A stretch of DNA of 23,100 bases from Verrucomicrobiota bacterium (GCA_003218615.1 QHOD01000004.1:1-23100); one strand, 5' to 3'; shown: positions 1 to 9,145, counted from the stretch's first letter. The notes: generated from the letters alone by a model not told the origin. Program-made: numbers and translations.

Positions 1-41
1 CAGCACGCGTCCCAGAAGATATCAGCGGCCGGCCGCGCCGT

Positions 42-1283
42 ATGCCGGTGGGTGGCATCACCTGGCGGCACACATTCAGCGCCCTGCGACATCGCAATTA
101 TCGTCTCTTCTTTTGGGGCCAGCTCGTCTCGCTCATCGGCACATGGATGCAACAGACGGCGATGAGCTGGTTCGTGTATCAGATCACGAATTCGAGATTA
201 CTGCTCGGCGTTGTCGCCGCCGTGGGATCCGCGCCGATGATGTTGTTCTCGATCTGGGGCGGATCGCTGGCCGATCTGTATCCGAAGCGCTCGATCATCG
301 TTGCGACGCAGACCGCACAGATGATTTGCGCGTTTTTGCTCGCAGCCGGCGCCTGGGCTGGATTCGCGACGCCATTGTTTATCATCATTATCGCTGCGCT
401 CAATGGCGTGGCGATGGGCTTCGACATGCCTGCGCGCCAGGCGTTCACCGTCGAGATGACAAGCCGCGAAGATTTGCTCAATGCGATCTCGCTCAACAGT
501 TCGATTGTAAACGGGGCGCGCGTTGTCGGTCCATCAATCGCAGGTTTGATGATTGGCGCAGTTGGCGTGACGATGTGTTTTTTCCTGAACGGTGTGACCT
601 TTGTCGCCGTGATCGCCGGCCTGTTAATGATGCGGTTGCCGCCGTTTGAGCGCCCGGCGCACGTCGTGTCACCGGGCGAGCACGCCTGGAACGGCATCGT
701 CTACTCGATGAAACATCAGCGCGTGCGCACGATCCTGCTGTTATTTCTCGCAGTAGGCGTCTTTGGCTGGTCGTATGCAGTACTAATGCCGGCCTTTGCG
801 CGCGACGTGCTTGGCCGCGGTGCAAGCGGCTACGGACTGTTGATGTCGGCTAGCGGAACCGGCGCCTTCATCGGCGCGCTCGTCGTTGCGACCTATGGAC
901 ATCTCTTCACAGCGCGACGGCTCGCGCTCGGCGGGGTTTGGTTGTTTTCAATTGCGTTGCTCGCGTTTGCACTGACGCGAAATTTCTATCTCGCGCTCGT
1001 CTTTCTCGCTTTCGCCGGATTCGGCATGCTGCTGTTTTTCTCGACATCAAATACCGTGCTACAAACGATCGTCCCGGATGAAATGCGCGGCCGTGTCATG
1101 GGCGTGTGGTCGCTCGTGTTCGGCGCGATGATTCCGTTCGGTAGCCTTGAAGCCGGCGCGCTTGCACATTGGTTGGGCACGCCTTTCGCGCTCGGGTTCG
1201 GCGCAGTCGTTTGCGCGGTTTCGGCTCTGGTAACGCTATTCGTGATTCGCCGGCGCGAAGCCGCGATTACACGCTCTGACTAA
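42..1283 (+). CDS. MFS exporter, MFS_3 (EntS-like) family
   Basis: This 413-residue protein is very hydrophobic, with about 12 predicted membrane segments. It opens with the family-typical stretch ALRHRNYRLFFWGQLVSLIG and later has DMPARQAF and DEMRGRVMGVW, which recur in MFS_3 exporters related to EntS. The family pumps small molecules (siderophores, drugs or unknown metabolites) out across the inner membrane by proton antiport; the substrate here cannot be told. The ATG at 42 is the only usual start codon visible. However, the frame stays open to base 1 and no Shine-Dalgarno motif precedes the ATG, so the true start may lie left of the window. The gene converges on lpdA with four bases between the stop codons, so the pair has no room for a separate terminator. 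No siderophore biosynthesis gene is nearby. Confidence 0.88.
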   Translation: MPVGGITWRHTFSALRHRNYRLFFWGQLVSLIGTWMQQTAMSWFVYQITNSRLLLGVVAAVGSAPMMLFSIWGGSLADLYPKRSIIVATQTAQMICAFLLAAGAWAGFATPLFIIIIAALNGVAMGFDMPARQAFTVEMTSREDLLNAISLNSSIVNGARVVGPSIAGLMIGAVGVTMCFFLNGVTFVAVIAGLLMMRLPPFERPAHVVSPGEHAWNGIVYSMKHQRVRTILLLFLAVGVFGWSYAVLMPAFARDVLGRGASGYGLLMSASGTGAFIGALVVATYGHLFTARRLALGGVWLFSIALLAFALTRNFYLALVFLAFAGFGMLLFFSTSNTVLQTIVPDEMRGRVMGVWSLVFGAMIPFGSLEAGALAHWLGTPFALGFGAVVCAVSALVTLFVIRRREAAITRSD

Positions 1284-1287
1284 CGAC

Positions 1288-2694
1288 TCACCGGTTCATG
1301 ATGTGCAAAGCGCGCTTCTCGACGTTGAGCGCGGCCTCTCTCACCGCTTCGCTCAAAGTCGGATGAGAATGGCAGGTGCGTCCGATGTCTTCCGAGCTAC
1401 CGCCGAATTCAATCACTGAGACGGCTTCGGCGATTAATTCGGATGCGGCATGTTGCAATATGTGCGCGCCGAGAATGCGATCGGTTTTCGCGTCCGCCAC
1501 AAACTTGACCATTCCATCGACGTCTTCATTGCAGAGTGCGCGGCTGTTGGCGCGGAACGGAAACCTGCCGATACGTACGTCGATTCCCTTGTCTTTCGCT
1601 TGATCTTCAGTGAGACCGACGCCGGCCAGCTCGGGATTCGTGTAAATGATTCCGGCAATTGCATCGTAGTTCACGTGGCCAGATTTGCCCGCGATTATTT
1701 CTACGCACGCGATCCCTTCATCTTCCGCTTTGTGTGCGAGCATCGGGCCGGCAATCACGTCGCCAATCGCGTAAATGCCTTCGATATTTGTCCGGAAATG
1801 TTTATCCACTTTGATGCGCCTTTTCTCATCTAACTCGACACCAATTTTCTCCGCTCCCACTCCTTCTGAGAACGGACGGCGTCCAACCGAGACAAGAACC
1901 TTGTCGGCATCGAATTTCATCTCCTTGCCGTCTTTGGTTGCCGTGGCGGTTGCGCGGCCGTTGTCGATCTTGACCGCGCTCACTTTTGTTTCGAGATGGA
2001 AGATAATGCCTTGGGCCGTGAGCAAACGCTGAAGCAGGTTCGATAGCTCAAGATCGAAACCGACAGCAATCCGCGGGAGAAATTCGAGCATCGTCACTTC
2101 CGACCCGAGACGATTCCAAACCGAACCAAGCTCCAGACCGATCGCGCCCGCGCCGATCACGAGCAGTTTCTTCGGCGGCTCTGTGAAGCAAAGCGCTTCA
2201 GTGCTGCTGACGATCGTTTTGCCGTCAAACTTCGCGAACGGCAGCTCAACCGCGGCGCTGCCGGTGGCGATGACGATGTTTTTTGTTTCCAGTTCCTGCG
2301 TCTGGCCGTCCGACGATTTGACCGAAACTTTCCCAGGCGCAGTGATGGTACCGAGCCCTTCGAACGTCGTGACCTTGTTTGTCTTCATCAATGCGCGCAC
2401 GCCGCCAGTGAACGTCTTTACCACCTTGTCTTTGCGCTGCTGCATCTTCCCAAGATCGACATGGACGCCATCGATCACGATGCCGTGTTTTGCGGCTTCT
2501 TTTTTTGCGAACATGAAATGATCGCTCGAGGTCAAGAGCGCTTTGCTCGGGATGCAACCGATGTTCAAACAAGTGCCGCCCAATTCTTTTTCTTTTTCTA
2601 CAAGCGCCGTCTTCAATCCGAGCTGTCCGGAGCGGATCGCGGCGATATAGCCACCCGGTCCCGAGCCGATAATTACGACATCAAATTTTTCCAT
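1288..2694 (-). CDS. lpdA: Dihydrolipoyl dehydrogenase (E3)
   Basis: This flavoprotein reoxidises the dihydrolipoyl groups of 2-oxoacid dehydrogenase complexes and passes electrons to NAD+. The 468-residue length is normal for the family. An N-terminal FAD-binding GSGPGG motif (about residues 11-16) is followed by the redox disulfide motif GGTCLNIGCIPSK, with Cys42 and Cys47. A second dinucleotide fold, GAGAIGLELG, binds NAD. A further FAD motif, YAIGDV, comes later. The dimer-interface catalytic pair in HPTLSE is His444 and Glu449. It is the last gene of the sucA-odhB-lpdA operon, so its main partner is presumably the 2-oxoglutarate dehydrogenase complex. It could also serve pyruvate dehydrogenase or glycine cleavage. 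A 78-bp inverted repeat lies just upstream of its ATG, and no clear Shine-Dalgarno motif is seen. Confidence 0.97.
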   Translation of the reverse strand: MEKFDVVIIGSGPGGYIAAIRSGQLGLKTALVEKEKELGGTCLNIGCIPSKALLTSSDHFMFAKKEAAKHGIVIDGVHVDLGKMQQRKDKVVKTFTGGVRALMKTNKVTTFEGLGTITAPGKVSVKSSDGQTQELETKNIVIATGSAAVELPFAKFDGKTIVSSTEALCFTEPPKKLLVIGAGAIGLELGSVWNRLGSEVTMLEFLPRIAVGFDLELSNLLQRLLTAQGIIFHLETKVSAVKIDNGRATATATKDGKEMKFDADKVLVSVGRRPFSEGVGAEKIGVELDEKRRIKVDKHFRTNIEGIYAIGDVIAGPMLAHKAEDEGIACVEIIAGKSGHVNYDAIAGIIYTNPELAGVGLTEDQAKDKGIDVRIGRFPFRANSRALCNEDVDGMVKFVADAKTDRILGAHILQHAASELIAEAVSVIEFGGSSEDIGRTCHSHPTLSEAVREAALNVEKRALHIMNR

Positions 2695-2704
2695 ACGTCT
2701 ATTG

Positions 2705-2782
2705 TGTCATTCCGACCGAAGTGGAGGAATCCCTCATCGCAAAAGAACAGCGAGAGATGTCTCGACTCCGCTCGACATGACA
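2705..2782. repeat. Imperfect 30-bp inverted repeat, REP/MITE-like
   Basis: The left arm begins TGTCATTCCGACCGAAGTGG and the right arm, read on the other strand, begins TGTCATGTCGAGCGGAGTCG. By my hand alignment the two 30-base arms agree at 22 positions and enclose about 18 bases. The element fills nearly the whole gap between odhB and lpdA, so it is transcribed within the operon and would fold into a long hairpin in the mRNA. It has no coding capacity. From memory, elements with TGTCATTCCGA-type ends are dispersed in many bacterial genomes; a copy count in this genome is needed to confirm that here. Confidence 0.7.
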
Positions 2783-2792
2783 ATAAGGCATG

Positions 2793-4034
2793 TTAAAAAT
2801 CGAGCGGCAGCTTTTTCGGCTCCTCGATACACTCCTTCACCTTGATCAGGAACGTGACGGCTTCCTTTCCATCGATCGCACGATGATCGTAGCTTAGCGC
2901 GAGATACATCATCGGACGGACTTCCACCTTTCCATCAACCGCCACTGGTCGCGGCATGATTTTGTGCATGCCGAGTATTCCGTTCTGCGGCGGGTTAAGA
3001 ATCGGTGTGCTGAGAAGCGATCCATAAACGCCACCGTTTGAGATCGTGAATGTCCCACCCTGCAGATCTTCTAGCTTTAGTTTGCCTTCGCGGGCTTTTA
3101 CCGCGTAACCGGCGATGTCGAGCTCTAGCTCTGCAAAACTCTTTTTGTCGGCATCGCGCACGATTGGCACGACTAATCCGCGCTCCGTCCCGACCGCCAC
3201 GCCGATGTCGTAGAAATTATTTTGGATGAAATCGTCTTCCTCGATCCGGCCATTGACCACGGGCACGGCTTTAAGCGCTTCCACCGCCGCTTTGATGAAG
3301 AATGACATGAGCCCGAGCTTGATCCCGTTCTTTTTTGTGAATGCTTCCTGCGATTTGGCGCGCAATTCCTGCACTGCGCTCATGTCGCATTCGTTGAAAG
3401 TGGTGAGAGTGGCAGTGGTTTGCTGCGACATCACAAGCTGCGCCGCAATTTTGCGCCGTAATGGCGACATTTTCTTCCGCGTAAAACGACCGGTTTCCGG
3501 CTGCGTTTGTCGATCTTCGGCCGCCGGAGAAGGGAAGTTAGCAGTTTCGCCGACAGATTTTCGTTCCTGCACTGCTGTAAGCACGTCACCTTTTATGAGA
3601 CGACCGTCTTTTCCGGTTCCTGAAATTTTTCCCGATTCGAGATGTTCTTCTTCAACAATGCGACGCACTGCGGGCGACAAAGGTTTTTCTTTCTTTGGCG
3701 GCTCTTTTTTTTCTTTTTCTTCTCTGGGCTTTTTCTCCGCTTCGGGTTCTTTCTTTTTTTCCAAGGGTTCCTCGGTCTTCTTTTCCTCAGACGGCGCCTT
3801 CGAGTCATCGATTATGGCCACGACTTCGCCTATCTTTACTTCCTGACCTTCGCCGGCTTTTGTCTCCAGCAGACCAGCTTTTTCCGCGACGATTTCCGTA
3901 GAAACTTTGTCGGTCTCAAGAGTGAAGAGTGCATCGCCGGCGTTTACGAAGTCGCCGGATTTTTTATGCCAGACAGATACGACACCGCTGGTGATCGATT
4001 CGCCGACCGCGGGAATTTTGACTTCGATAGACAT
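2793..4034 (-). CDS. odhB: Dihydrolipoyl succinyltransferase (E2 of 2-oxoglutarate dehydrogenase)
   Basis: This is the core subunit that transfers the succinyl group from lipoate to CoA. The 413-residue protein has the usual order of domains. A lipoyl domain comes first (about 1-78, with Lys43 in ETDKVSTE as the lipoylated residue), then a linker and a peripheral E1/E3-binding domain (about 119-152, LSPAVRRIVEEEHLESGKIS). The catalytic domain (about 188-413) ends with the SYDHRAIDG motif, giving His384 and Asp388. The succinyl- rather than acetyl-transferase call rests on the GESITSG lipoyl start and on the neighbouring sucA. The linker at residues 81-118 is odd: 33 of 38 residues are Lys, Glu or Pro, where the usual linker is Ala/Pro-rich. 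It lies 104 bases after sucA. Confidence 0.96.
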   Translation of the reverse strand: MSIEVKIPAVGESITSGVVSVWHKKSGDFVNAGDALFTLETDKVSTEIVAEKAGLLETKAGEGQEVKIGEVVAIIDDSKAPSEEKKTEEPLEKKKEPEAEKKPREEKEKKEPPKKEKPLSPAVRRIVEEEHLESGKISGTGKDGRLIKGDVLTAVQERKSVGETANFPSPAAEDRQTQPETGRFTRKKMSPLRRKIAAQLVMSQQTTATLTTFNECDMSAVQELRAKSQEAFTKKNGIKLGLMSFFIKAAVEALKAVPVVNGRIEEDDFIQNNFYDIGVAVGTERGLVVPIVRDADKKSFAELELDIAGYAVKAREGKLKLEDLQGGTFTISNGGVYGSLLSTPILNPPQNGILGMHKIMPRPVAVDGKVEVRPMMYLALSYDHRAIDGKEAVTFLIKVKECIEEPKKLPLDF

Positions 4035-4138
4035 GCCTTAGAAAAGCGTCGCGGGCTCAGCGCGTTTCGTCAATATAAGACCTCTGCGACGCGTATGACC
4101 CATGAGACGCGAACGGCGCGCCCGGCGGTCGCGCGTTA

Positions 4139-6880
4139 TTAAAGGCTAAATGCTTCAGCCACGAGACGGGCCTGTTCGCGTTTATGCAAAGCAAGGGCGC
4201 CGACAGCGGGACTGGCACTGGCGTCGCGCCCAGCGTACACAATCTCGCGTTTGAAGATTTTGCGCAGCCGCGGCTCGATGAATGTCCATGCGCCCATGTT
4301 TTGCGATTCTTCCTGGCACCAGACAACTTTCGCTGTCTTTGGATACGGCTTGACCGTGGCCCGCAGCTTTTTTTCCGCGAGCGGGTAAAGTTGCTCGATT
4401 CGAACGATCGCCGCAGTATCGACCTTTTTCTCGGCGCGATAATTAAAGAGATCGTAATAAACTTTGCCGGAACAAAAGATGATGCGTTCTATCTTTTCGG
4501 CAGGCGCGGCGCTCGGCGAACCAAGAATCTCTTCGAAGCCGCCGCCGGTAAATTCTTCCGCGCGGGAGGAAGCGAACTCGGCGCGCAACAAACTTTTCGG
4601 CGTCATAATGATAAGCGGTTTGACGAAATTGCGTTTCATCTGACGCCGCAGAACGTGAAAATATTGCGCTGAAGTGGTGAGGTTGCAGACCTGAATGTTG
4701 TCTTCGGCGCACGCTTGCAGGAAACGCTCGAGGCGGCCGCTGGAATGTTCCGGGCCCTGGCCTTCGTAGCCGTGCGGCAGGAGCAAAACGATTCCGCTGG
4801 GCCGTTGCCATTTCGATTCCGCCGAGACAATGAATTGATCGATGATGACCTGGGCGCCATTGGCGAAATCGCCAAACTGCGCTTCCCAAAGGCAAAGCAT
4901 GTTCGGGTAATCGAGCGAGTAACCGTAATCGAAGCCGAGCACCGCGGCTTCGGAGAGCAGGCTGTTGTAAATGCAAATGCGTGCCTGCTTCTCGGAAAGA
5001 TGCATGAGCGGAACGTACGGCTGGCCGGTTTTGGCGTCGTAAAGAATGGCATGTCGCGTGCTGAAGGTCCCGCGCGAACTGTCCTGACCCGATAATCTGA
5101 CTGGAATTCCTTCCAGGAGAAGCGACCCAAACGCGAGCGCCTCGGCGTAATGCCATTGATAAGGACCGCCGGCTTCAAAAACTTTGCGCTGATGGTCGAG
5201 AACGATTCGTTTGATTTTTGGCTGAACATTGAAGCCATCCGGCACGCTCGTCAGGCCATCGACAATCTTCTTCAGCGTTTCTTCGCTGATGGCGGTCGGC
5301 TCGCAAGAGCTCGTGTATTCCGGCTGAAAAACAGCAGTCGATTCCCTGAACTTCGCCTGCCGGTCACCTTTCTCTTTCTCGACTGCTTTGACATTGTCGA
5401 GGGGCATTTCGAGTCGAAGCTGAAACTCGGTTTCAAGCGAAGCCGCATCGTCTTCAGTAAGTGTTCCGGCTTCGAGCAGTTCCCGTTTGTATAACTGCGC
5501 AACCGACGGCCGCTGTTCGATTCTGGCGTAAAGATCGGGCTGAGTGAATGACGGCTCGTCAACTTCCTGGTGGCCATGCTTGCGGTAGCAGTACATGTCA
5601 ATCACGACGTCGCGTCCAAATTCCTGACGAAAATCGAGCGCCATTTCGGTCACAAACTTCACCGCAAGGGGATCATCGCCGTTCACATGGAAAATCGGAG
5701 CTTCGATCATTTTCGCGACGTCGGTAGCGTACATCGACGAGCGCCCTTCTTCGGGCAGTGTGGTGAAACCGATTTGGTTATTCACAACCACGTGCAGCGT
5801 GCCGCCAGTGCTATAACCGGCTAGTTGCGACATGTTAAGGGTTTCCGCGACGATCCCCTGCCCTGCAAAGGCGGCATCGCCATGAATAAGAAGAGGCAAA
5901 ACTTTGCGGCGGTGCTCGGTATCGTCGCGAATACGCTGGCGCGCGCGCGCCGTGCCTTCGACAACGGGATCGACCGCTTCGAGGTGGCTCGGATTCGCGG
6001 AAAGCCTGATTTCAATCTCGGCGCCAGAACCAAGTTTTCGCACCGTTCGATAACCGAGATGGTATTTCACATCGCCATCCCCCGCCACCAGGTCGGGAAT
6101 GTAATTTTCGGTGAATTCAGTGAAGATGACGTTGAGCGATTTTTTCAGGAAATTCGCCAGCACGTTGAGACGACCGCGGTGCGTCATTCCCATGCAAATC
6201 TCCTCGATGCCGGCGCCTGGACACTTGTGCAAAATAGTATCCAGAATCACCATCAACGATTCTGCGCCCTGGAGCGAGAACCGCTTCTGCCCGACGTAAT
6301 GCGTGTGTAAAAAGACCTCGAAGGATTCCGCTTCCAGCAGCGCACGCAGCAAAGCGATCTGCACGGCCCGAGGCGTCTCTAGTTTTGCCGGTCGCGATTC
6401 CAGACGGTGCAGCACCCAATTCCGGACCCGAGTGTTCTGGATGTGCATGAACTCGGCACCAATCGAGCCGGCGTAAATATTCTTCAGGATGGCAATCATC
6501 TCGCGCAGCGTCATCTGCCGATTGTCGAGAAAGAATTTCGATGAAACGCGAAGATCGAGATCCTTCTCGCTGAATCCAAGTTCGCGCAGCGTCAACAGCG
6601 GATTTTCCCGCCGCTTGTCGGCCAATGGATCTAGGCGCGCGATCGTGTGACCGAGCGTCCGATAGGCGTAAACAAGCCCGTCCACGCGCGATTGCAGCGA
6701 ACTCTCGCGAATTTCAGCAGGTTTGCCGACAGCCCCATTTCGTTCCGGCGTCTCTCCCAGCTCGAAGCCGTCGAAAAAGGCGGCCCATCCCGAATCGACC
6801 GACTCAGGATTTTGCCGCCAACGCCGGTAGTTCTCCTCGATCAATTCGAGATTTGCACGAGCAGCAATTGAAGTGCGCAT
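4139..6880 (-). CDS. sucA: 2-oxoglutarate dehydrogenase E1 component
   Basis: This thiamine-diphosphate enzyme decarboxylates 2-oxoglutarate and loads the succinyl group on the lipoyl domain of OdhB, in the TCA cycle. The 913-residue length fits the family. The N-terminus (ANLELIEENYRRWRQNPESV) is the short E2-binding tail followed by the conserved FFDGF. Later motifs are CMGMTHRGRLNVLANF (about 229-244), SANPSHLEAVDPVVEG (about 294-309), and the ThDP/Mg site from GDAAFAGQG (334-342) to VVVNNQIGFTT (Asn367-Asn368). The C-terminal transketolase-like part is complete. The start at the ATG ending at 6880 gives the family N-terminus. It is the first gene of the sucA-odhB-lpdA operon and is divergent from the protease gene, with a 76-base shared upstream region. 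I see no frame disruption. Confidence 0.97.
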   Translation of the reverse strand: MRTSIAARANLELIEENYRRWRQNPESVDSGWAAFFDGFELGETPERNGAVGKPAEIRESSLQSRVDGLVYAYRTLGHTIARLDPLADKRRENPLLTLRELGFSEKDLDLRVSSKFFLDNRQMTLREMIAILKNIYAGSIGAEFMHIQNTRVRNWVLHRLESRPAKLETPRAVQIALLRALLEAESFEVFLHTHYVGQKRFSLQGAESLMVILDTILHKCPGAGIEEICMGMTHRGRLNVLANFLKKSLNVIFTEFTENYIPDLVAGDGDVKYHLGYRTVRKLGSGAEIEIRLSANPSHLEAVDPVVEGTARARQRIRDDTEHRRKVLPLLIHGDAAFAGQGIVAETLNMSQLAGYSTGGTLHVVVNNQIGFTTLPEEGRSSMYATDVAKMIEAPIFHVNGDDPLAVKFVTEMALDFRQEFGRDVVIDMYCYRKHGHQEVDEPSFTQPDLYARIEQRPSVAQLYKRELLEAGTLTEDDAASLETEFQLRLEMPLDNVKAVEKEKGDRQAKFRESTAVFQPEYTSSCEPTAISEETLKKIVDGLTSVPDGFNVQPKIKRIVLDHQRKVFEAGGPYQWHYAEALAFGSLLLEGIPVRLSGQDSSRGTFSTRHAILYDAKTGQPYVPLMHLSEKQARICIYNSLLSEAAVLGFDYGYSLDYPNMLCLWEAQFGDFANGAQVIIDQFIVSAESKWQRPSGIVLLLPHGYEGQGPEHSSGRLERFLQACAEDNIQVCNLTTSAQYFHVLRRQMKRNFVKPLIIMTPKSLLRAEFASSRAEEFTGGGFEEILGSPSAAPAEKIERIIFCSGKVYYDLFNYRAEKKVDTAAIVRIEQLYPLAEKKLRATVKPYPKTAKVVWCQEESQNMGAWTFIEPRLRKIFKREIVYAGRDASASPAVGALALHKREQARLVAEAFSL

Positions 6881-6956
6881 ACGAAAATTAATCTGCGACT
6901 ATTACGCGGCGCGGCAAGTTGACAGTGCGGAGAGTGTTCCGTTACTTGCAGCCGGA

Positions 6957-8114
6957 ATGCGCTCGCATCGCCGTTATATCCTGATTTGTGCTACAGCCTG
7001 TGGAGTTCTCTTCGCAAGATTGACAACTGCATTCGCGCAAGCCGATCCTGCGTCGGAACCTGCTGTCCTGGCCGTGGCAAAAGTTTTGCCCGCCGTGGTC
7101 AATATTAATACCGAGCGCGTGGTCAGGCGAACGGTGCGCGATCCATTTGAGGATTTTTACGCCCAATTCTTTGGTTACAATCGCGTCCGGCCGCGTGAGA
7201 TTCGTCAGACTCTGCAAAGTCTCGGCTCTGGATTCATTGTCGATCCAGCCGGCTACATCATCACCAACCAGCACGTCGTCGAGCGCGCCGCTGATTTGAA
7301 AATTCACGTGACGACGAACGACGGGAAAACCTACAACGCTCACTACATCACCGGTGACGACAAGACCGATCTGGCGTTCATCAAGATCGATGCCAAAGCG
7401 GCGTTTCCATTTGTCAGCCTCGATAATATTTCTCCGAATCTGCTTGGCGAGACGGTCATTGTAGTCGGTAATGCAGTTGGATACGGCAGCTCAATCAGCC
7501 GCGGAGTTCTTAGCGCAGTAAAGCGCAACATTACCGTCGACGATATCGAGTACAAGGATTTGGTGCAGACGGATGCTGCAATTAATCCCGGCAACAGCGG
7601 TGGGCCGGTGATTGATATTTCCGGGAGGCTGGTCGGGATTAGCTCGGCGAAAATGGCGTTCACGCCACAAGGAGTCCCCACGCAGGGACTCGGTTTTGCT
7701 ATTCCGGCAGATGCCGTACGCGAAAGCGTTGCTCGCTTTAAAAGAGTTGCGCAGAAGCAGCCCGAAGAAAAGAAACAACCCGCAACCAGCGAGACGTCGA
7801 CGTCCAACGCCGAGCGATTATTTGGAATGCAATTGCAGGATTTGAGCGAAGAATTAACCGACGCGCTGGGCTATGCACGAGGCCACGGTGTGCTCATTAC
7901 CGCGATCGAACCGGGGAGCCCCGCAGATGACGCAGGTGTCCAACGCGGACTGGTCATCTACCGCGTTGGCAAATCCGAAGCAAACTCTGTCAAACAAGTC
8001 GAAGACCTGCTTGGACTGGTGCGAAGTGGCACTAGTGTAGAGTTCACGATCGGTGTAATCCAGGCAGGCGGACAGACTCAGCAAATTGCAAGGTTAACCA
8101 TGACAGGGCGTTGA
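6957..8114 (+). CDS. htrA: Periplasmic HtrA/DegQ-type serine protease with one PDZ domain
   Basis: This is an envelope protein quality-control protease of the trypsin-like HtrA family. An N-terminal signal peptide (about residues 1-29, ending TAFAQA) exports it. The catalytic triad is visible: His106 in TNQHVVE, Asp138 in DKTDLAF and Ser214 in NPGNSGGPV. A single PDZ domain follows at about 288-380, after a charged, Gln/Glu/Lys-rich linker (about 264-284). The frame is open upstream to a GTG at 6873, but that start overlaps sucA and adds 28 residues before the signal peptide, so I chose the ATG at 6957 (385 residues). It diverges from sucA and lies 55 bases before the ABC operon on the same strand, so read-through is possible. 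Single-PDZ members include DegS-like proteins, but the cleavable signal and lack of an anchoring helix fit DegQ/HtrA better. Confidence 0.94.
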   Translation: MRSHRRYILICATACGVLFARLTTAFAQADPASEPAVLAVAKVLPAVVNINTERVVRRTVRDPFEDFYAQFFGYNRVRPREIRQTLQSLGSGFIVDPAGYIITNQHVVERAADLKIHVTTNDGKTYNAHYITGDDKTDLAFIKIDAKAAFPFVSLDNISPNLLGETVIVVGNAVGYGSSISRGVLSAVKRNITVDDIEYKDLVQTDAAINPGNSGGPVIDISGRLVGISSAKMAFTPQGVPTQGLGFAIPADAVRESVARFKRVAQKQPEEKKQPATSETSTSNAERLFGMQLQDLSEELTDALGYARGHGVLITAIEPGSPADDAGVQRGLVIYRVGKSEANSVKQVEDLLGLVRSGTSVEFTIGVIQAGGQTQQIARLTMTGR

Positions 8115-8169
8115 TTAAAAAAAATCGCAACGCAATTACGGTTCGATTGTCTCATGGAAATGTCGCGCA

Positions 8170-9105
8170 ATGATTAAGGTTGAAAATCTGACCAAACGCT
8201 ACGCCGGACAGGCTGCGATCCAGGATTTGAATTTCGAAGTTGGCCAGGGCGAAATCATGGGATTTCTGGGGCCGAACGGCGCCGGCAAAACTACTACGAT
8301 GCGCATTTTAGCCAGTTTCATGCCGCCCACTTCAGGTCGCGCCACCGTCGCCGGGTACGATGTTTTTGAGCAATCGCTCCAGGCCCGGGCGCATCTCGGC
8401 TACATGCCGGAAAATGTGCCGCTCTATAACGATATGCGCGTAACAGAATACCTCGACTATCGTGCCGCGCTGAAAGGAGTCCCGCACCGCCGTCTCATGG
8501 AGCGAGTTGGAGATGTAAAAGAGCTTTGCGGTCTTAAAGAAGTAGAGAAAAAATTGATCGGCACCCTCTCGAAGGGTTACCGGCAGCGAGTCGGCCTGGC
8601 GGACGCGCTTTTGCACGAGCCCGATCTTCTCATTCTCGACGAGCCGACCATCGGTCTCGATCCAAATCAAATTCGCCAGGTGCGCGCGCTCATCAAAAAT
8701 TTGGGCAAACAGCACACGATTTTACTATCAACGCACATTCTGCCGGAGGTCGAGATGACATGCAGTCGAGTCATCATCATTCACAAGGGGCGGATCGAGG
8801 CGTGCGATACGCCGGAAAATTTGCTCGGGAAAATCCGGCAGGCTGGTGGCGTGGTCGTCGAAGCCAAAGTGGGCCCTGATAACGGCGTCGAAGAACTGAA
8901 GAAAATTTCAGGTGTCCGGGATGTAATTGTCGATGTAGACGGCGAATGGAAAATATTTTCATTACGGGTGGAGTCAGGCGTTGACGTGCGCGAGGAAATT
9001 TTTCGGCTTGCTACCGATCGGCATTGGACCGTGCGCGAACTAACTCAACGTCGCGCAACGCTCGAGGATGTGTTCGTGGAGATCACACACTCCGATTCGA
9101 TATAG
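8170..9105 (+). CDS. ABC transporter ATP-binding protein, GldA-like
   Basis: This 311-residue ATPase would power the permease encoded next to it. It carries Walker A GPNGAGKTT (about 34-42), signature LSKGYRQR (133-140), Walker B LLILDEP (153-159, Glu158 catalytic) and the switch histidine in STHIL (His189). A C-terminal extension of about 90 residues (PENLLGKIRQ... DVFVEITHSDS) is typical of ABC-2-type exporter ATPases (CcmA/GldA group). The gene heads a run with a permease, a GldG-like protein and a DUF4340 protein. The best family match is therefore the Gld-type ABC system, known from Bacteroidota gliding strains but present well beyond them. The substrate is unknown. It could be co-transcribed with the protease 55 bases upstream. 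Confidence 0.93.
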   Translation: MIKVENLTKRYAGQAAIQDLNFEVGQGEIMGFLGPNGAGKTTTMRILASFMPPTSGRATVAGYDVFEQSLQARAHLGYMPENVPLYNDMRVTEYLDYRAALKGVPHRRLMERVGDVKELCGLKEVEKKLIGTLSKGYRQRVGLADALLHEPDLLILDEPTIGLDPNQIRQVRALIKNLGKQHTILLSTHILPEVEMTCSRVIIIHKGRIEACDTPENLLGKIRQAGGVVVEAKVGPDNGVEELKKISGVRDVIVDVDGEWKIFSLRVESGVDVREEIFRLATDRHWTVRELTQRRATLEDVFVEITHSDSI

Positions 9106-9145
9106 ATGAAGCATAGAAGATCGACATCGTCGTTCGGGAGGATCA

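Noticed and set aside
42..1283. Calling the MFS gene a siderophore (enterobactin) exporter
   Set aside because: The family resemblance to EntS is real, but no siderophore gene is nearby and MFS_3 substrates vary widely.
3226..3846. A 206-residue open frame on the plus strand opposite odhB
   Set aside because: It lies fully antisense to the conserved OdhB coding region, is Phe/Ser-rich because it mirrors the Lys/Glu linker, and matches no family I know.
4443..5156. Long frames overlapping sucA in other phases (up to 237 residues)
   Set aside because: They are Arg/Ala/His-rich shadows of the strongly conserved SucA reading frame with no recognisable domain.
6919..6947. TTGACA with a 17-base gap to TTACTT as an htrA promoter
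   Set aside because: The -35 is perfect but the -10 matches only two of six bases and lies ten bases from the start codon; too weak to annotate.
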